Assembly (NCBI RefSeq): GCF_026151205.1
Contig: NC_087075.1
Coordinates: 4,890,858 to 4,954,857, forward strand
DNA length: 64,000 nucleotides
DNA from: Bolinopsis microptera
Taxonomy: Eukaryota > Ctenophora > Tentaculata > Lobata > Bolinopsidae
Direction of reading: 5' to 3'
In this document: positions 60,839-64,000 of the stretch, piece by piece
Position numbering within the stretch: the first letter of the stretch is position 1
Layout: the number at the start of each line of letters is the position of its first letter
Program-made: the position numbers and the translations under genes
Notes under the pieces: generated by a model
What the model saw: the letters and a program-made list of their open reading frames with translations, nothing else
Told to the model about the DNA's origin: nothing
The model's database searches: none

Positions 60839-62640
60839 AGGACATGTTCAAACCTGGTTGGTGGTTTTGTTACACTGCCAAAATGGGCGATTTTCTCATT
60901 TTTACAATAACTCCATTAATAATTACTCGATGGTCTTGAAACTTTCAGAGACGATTATAATTGTCATAAAAAATAGTCTCAGGTCATCGGCTATGAATAA
61001 TATTGTAAAATGGCCCAGTTATATTGAAAAATGTAACATTTGGTTACACTTTTCAATGGCTCAGCCAATTATTAAATTCTAAAGATTCTTGCTTCACAAA
61101 AATGTACTTTAGGTATTTGCTTAGCTGTGGAATAAAAAAAGGCCCACTTTTGAGTTCATAAAAAGGCCCAAAATGGACATTTTGTAACATCTTGTTTTCA
61201 TGATATCTTTATAGTTTGTTACAACCACAGCTAGTGTAGAATATGTATTTAACTCCAAAACCAGGTTATTAGTGCAGCAATTCTTGTATAAAGGCATTAC
61301 CACAATCTTGGTATATGGTTCATAATCAATAAAAGGCCCATTTCTTTGAATAACGTAACATGGTTACAAATGAGTATGTTATACAGAGTTGTTTGATTTA
61401 GTATTGGTTTTAAGTTGGTTGATGCATTTAAATAAAGACATGAAACAACTTAACAAATTTAAAAATTGATAATTGGGACCAAATTATTGAATTTTGTAAC
61501 AATTTAAATGTAATGTAATTTAAATTTACGACAGAACGCGGTAAATTTAATCAAATGAATATAGCTAATTAGATTAAAGGTTGAATATTTAAAAACGTTT
61601 AATTTATATATCAAATTGTATAGAAAATAGAAATTGGGCCCTATATATTAAAATTTGTAACAATACAAAATTTTACAATTTTGGTGTACAAAATGCTTGA
61701 CCGGAACATTAAAACGTTACAAAATTCAATTTTTTGGGCCCAAGTACAAAATATGGTCAATGATATGGTTGATGGAACCCTTTATGACCTAGGCAAACTG
61801 GTCTGAACTTCAAAAACTATAATATAGCTTGCCTAACACCCCTCACACTAGGGTACATACTCTATACACTTACTTTCTAATGTTACATAATTCAAGTTCC
61901 GCAGCCATTTTATCAAATTGTATGAATAAGGATTGCTTCAGAATTTTGTATGAGAATCTAAAAACCATGTTACCAATATAAGAATATATTGAATATTCCA
62001 GATATGACCTTGGCAGTGAAAACATAAATATGTTACAGAATTCAATGTTTTGGGCCCAAGTACAAAATTTGGTCAAGAATATGGTTGATGGAACCCTTTG
62101 TGACCTAGAAAAACTGGTCTGAACTTGAAAAACTATTAAGAAGCTTCTCCAAAAACTCATTGAAAAAGTGTAACATAGAAATGTGTTACAAAATTCAATA
62201 TCCAGGGCCCCCAACTTAACTGCTATATCTCAGGACCTGAATATGTTACAAAAATTCTGATTCAAGGGTGCCCTCAGTCAAAGGGTCTAGTTTTTGTCAG
62301 TAGTTTCAGTTTTTCTTAAAATGTTACAGATTTCAATCTGGGGGCCCTAGTAAGGGGAAAAGTGGCATTCCGTTGGATTCGAATGTTCACAAGGATTTCT
62401 CAACGGAATATGGTAGTTAGGACCCCTACGAACATAATTAGACTTGTTGCCAATTTTGTATCTCAACGGAAACACCACTTTTACCACTTTTTACCACCTT
62501 TGTACCACCTTTCTGGTTTGCCAAATATCTTTAGTTGTGAACATCATAGAAGGCTGCAAATTAACCTAGAATGTTTATCTTATCAAGGAGTAAAACTTTT
62601 GTATCAAAAGTTTTTACATCGGACAATCAGCTAATTGGAT
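60839..62640. repeat. AT-rich repetitive block with direct repeats
   Basis: Begins exactly where homology to copy 1 ends. Two direct copies about 315 bp apart (61736-61812 and 62051-62127) share GGGCCCAAGTACAAAAT, GGTTGATGGAACCC and AACTGGTCTGAACTT; short GTTACAAAATTCAAT strings recur throughout. No frame with coding features. It may be an inserted element that cuts off the last exon of the secreted gene. Confidence 0.55.
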
Positions 62641-64000
62641 AATTACCAATTAGTTAATCACCAAAAAAAGTGAAAATTTTTTATTGGCTTAAAATGATTG
62701 AAATCGTTTGAAACACGGAGAAATGTAGTTTTTAGAAAAACTTCAAAAATTTTTCACTTAAAATTTTTTTTCGAGACTTGAAAAAAAAGTTTGAAAATTT
62801 GAAAATATTTTTTTCCGCCAAAAGTGATCGAATTGCATGAAACGTGGAAAAATGCCTTGCAGAAAAATTTCGAAGATTTTTAGATTGAGGAATACTAAAA
62901 TCATCAATATTTGAAGTTGGAGTTCAGTAAATCTCGACATATTTTAGTAATTAGGAATAGCTTAGCGGAAAGGGCTGGACCTGAAAAAGGTTAACCACAC
63001 AATATTAGAGTTTCATAACTAATTAAAATACAGCTTTATCAAATTCCACATAAAGAAACAGCACAAAAGGACCATTTAAGATCGAACCGATTTTACCTGC
63101 TGTACTATCATTTTATTGATTTCAATGATCAAAACCTCTGTCAATCTTGCCAATCTATACCGGGTATCTGAATGTACCGGACCTCTTATTTACCTCTATA
63201 ATTAGACCCAGTTGTGCAAGAAATGCGATTTCTCACAGGGGTTTCTTTAAACTGTGCACTTTTTGTCACTCTCGCAACTCGCAAGAGGCCTGGTATTATA
63301 GGGGGGGGGGGGGGGGGGGGTATAGGAAGCGAGTGTAAATATACCTTCTATCATCCATTGTGGCTTTTTTGTATTGTGAATGCGCATGCCGCTTCGTTTG
63401 CTATGCCATATACCTCGAATAACCCCCATATGTCATTGCCAGGGTCGGGATAGAGCTGGAGATAGCATTGAAAAGTTGCTAGAAATAGCTAGATTTAGAG
63501 TAAACTGGTGGTAGCTGGGTGGTGCTAGCATGGATGTAGCAGAACGTAGATACACGGGGTTTCATTGGAGTTGGTTATTTTAATGGCCAAAGAGTGCCGG
63601 AACTAAAGTTACTTAAGATTGCAGTTTAGGGGCAGTGTAAACCACGGTGTAGTCAGGGACACAGAGCTACAGTGCAGGAGTACTGCAAAAGAACAGTGCA
63701 AGTGATACAGTCTGCAACAGTAAAACTCCGAAGAAGGAGATAAGATTGTGGCTGCAGAGGAGGAGAGTAGCTGGAACCTGATTGTGTTTGTGTTGAAAGA
63801 AGAGGAGGAAGAAGAGTTTCCTGCTCTGGTAACTGTATTTTTGGAAGAGGTGGGGTGAGAACTTATTTTCAAGCGACAAGGGTGGGCTGGAAGCAACCAG
63901 ATACAGCTATCCGACCTATTAAGATCACCGTCCTGAGCTTAACAGCATTTCATCAGAATCTTATGAAAACAGAGAGACTGACCCACTCTTTTTAGATCCA
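62641..64000. other. No gene recognised; contains a 20-base G run
   Basis: AT-rich sequence with homopurine/homopyrimidine stretches. A G run at 63301-63320 sits between TATTATA and TATAGG. The last 400 bp is richer in GC and contains small minus-strand frames (63609-63896) of Ser/Leu-rich composition without recognisable motifs. Confidence 0.4.

Overview
The window is nuclear DNA from an animal with an AT-rich, repeat-dense, intron-rich genome. The genes have short exons with GT..AG introns, there are non-LTR retrotransposons and many cut-and-paste elements, and the readable products are eukaryotic housekeeping proteins: a CEPT1/CHPT1-type phosphotransferase, a TatD-family nuclease, the ESCRT-0 subunit Hrs and an RNase T2. 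The phylum cannot be fixed from the sequence; a marine invertebrate is most likely.

Layout. 0.6-12.1 kb (minus): seven exons of a choline/ethanolaminephosphotransferase whose 3' end runs off the left edge. One of its introns holds three successive satellite arrays (6.9-8.5 kb), and the last visible exon ends in a tandem array of 5' splice sites. 12.6-13.9 kb: a TTAA-flanked DNA element. 16.3-20.3 kb (minus): a TATDN2-like TatD nuclease with an N-terminal zinc knuckle; its motifs are kept but the reading frame is broken repeatedly. 20.7-36.6 kb (minus): a 15-exon Hrs gene (VHS, FYVE, UIM, coiled coil, Q/P-rich tail, clathrin box), readable from ATG to stop apart from frame breaks in two exons. 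Its 9.3-kb intron between the VHS and FYVE exons carries, on the opposite strand, a six-exon gene for a secreted protein with two near-identical modules, plus four transposons, one nested in another. 37.6-38.8 kb (plus): a complete five-exon RNase T2 gene, divergent from Hrs with a gap of about 1 kb. 40.9-42.3 kb: a LINE fragment behind a tRNA-like head. 44.5-50.2 kb (plus): scattered exons of an unrecognised Ser/Lys-rich protein. 50.7-52.1 kb: a minus-strand LINE remnant.

52.1-60.8 kb is a second copy of 24.35-32.7 kb: Hrs UIM, linker and FYVE exons plus the secreted gene. The two copies carry different insertions. The second has a nearly intact 4.25-kb LINE, a poly-G/poly-C-ended MITE and a SINE-like insert, but lacks two of the TTAA elements of the first. 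Each copy therefore shows the other's pre-insertion site. This is either a tandem partial duplication or, quite plausibly, the second haplotype placed in line by the assembler. The last 3 kb is AT-rich repetitive sequence without a recognisable gene.

No unknown multi-gene system was found. The most informative points are the paired copies with reciprocal empty sites, the TTAA-targeting families, the 8-bp-TSD element with subterminal hairpin arrays, the intron-nested two-module gene and the duplicated splice-donor array.
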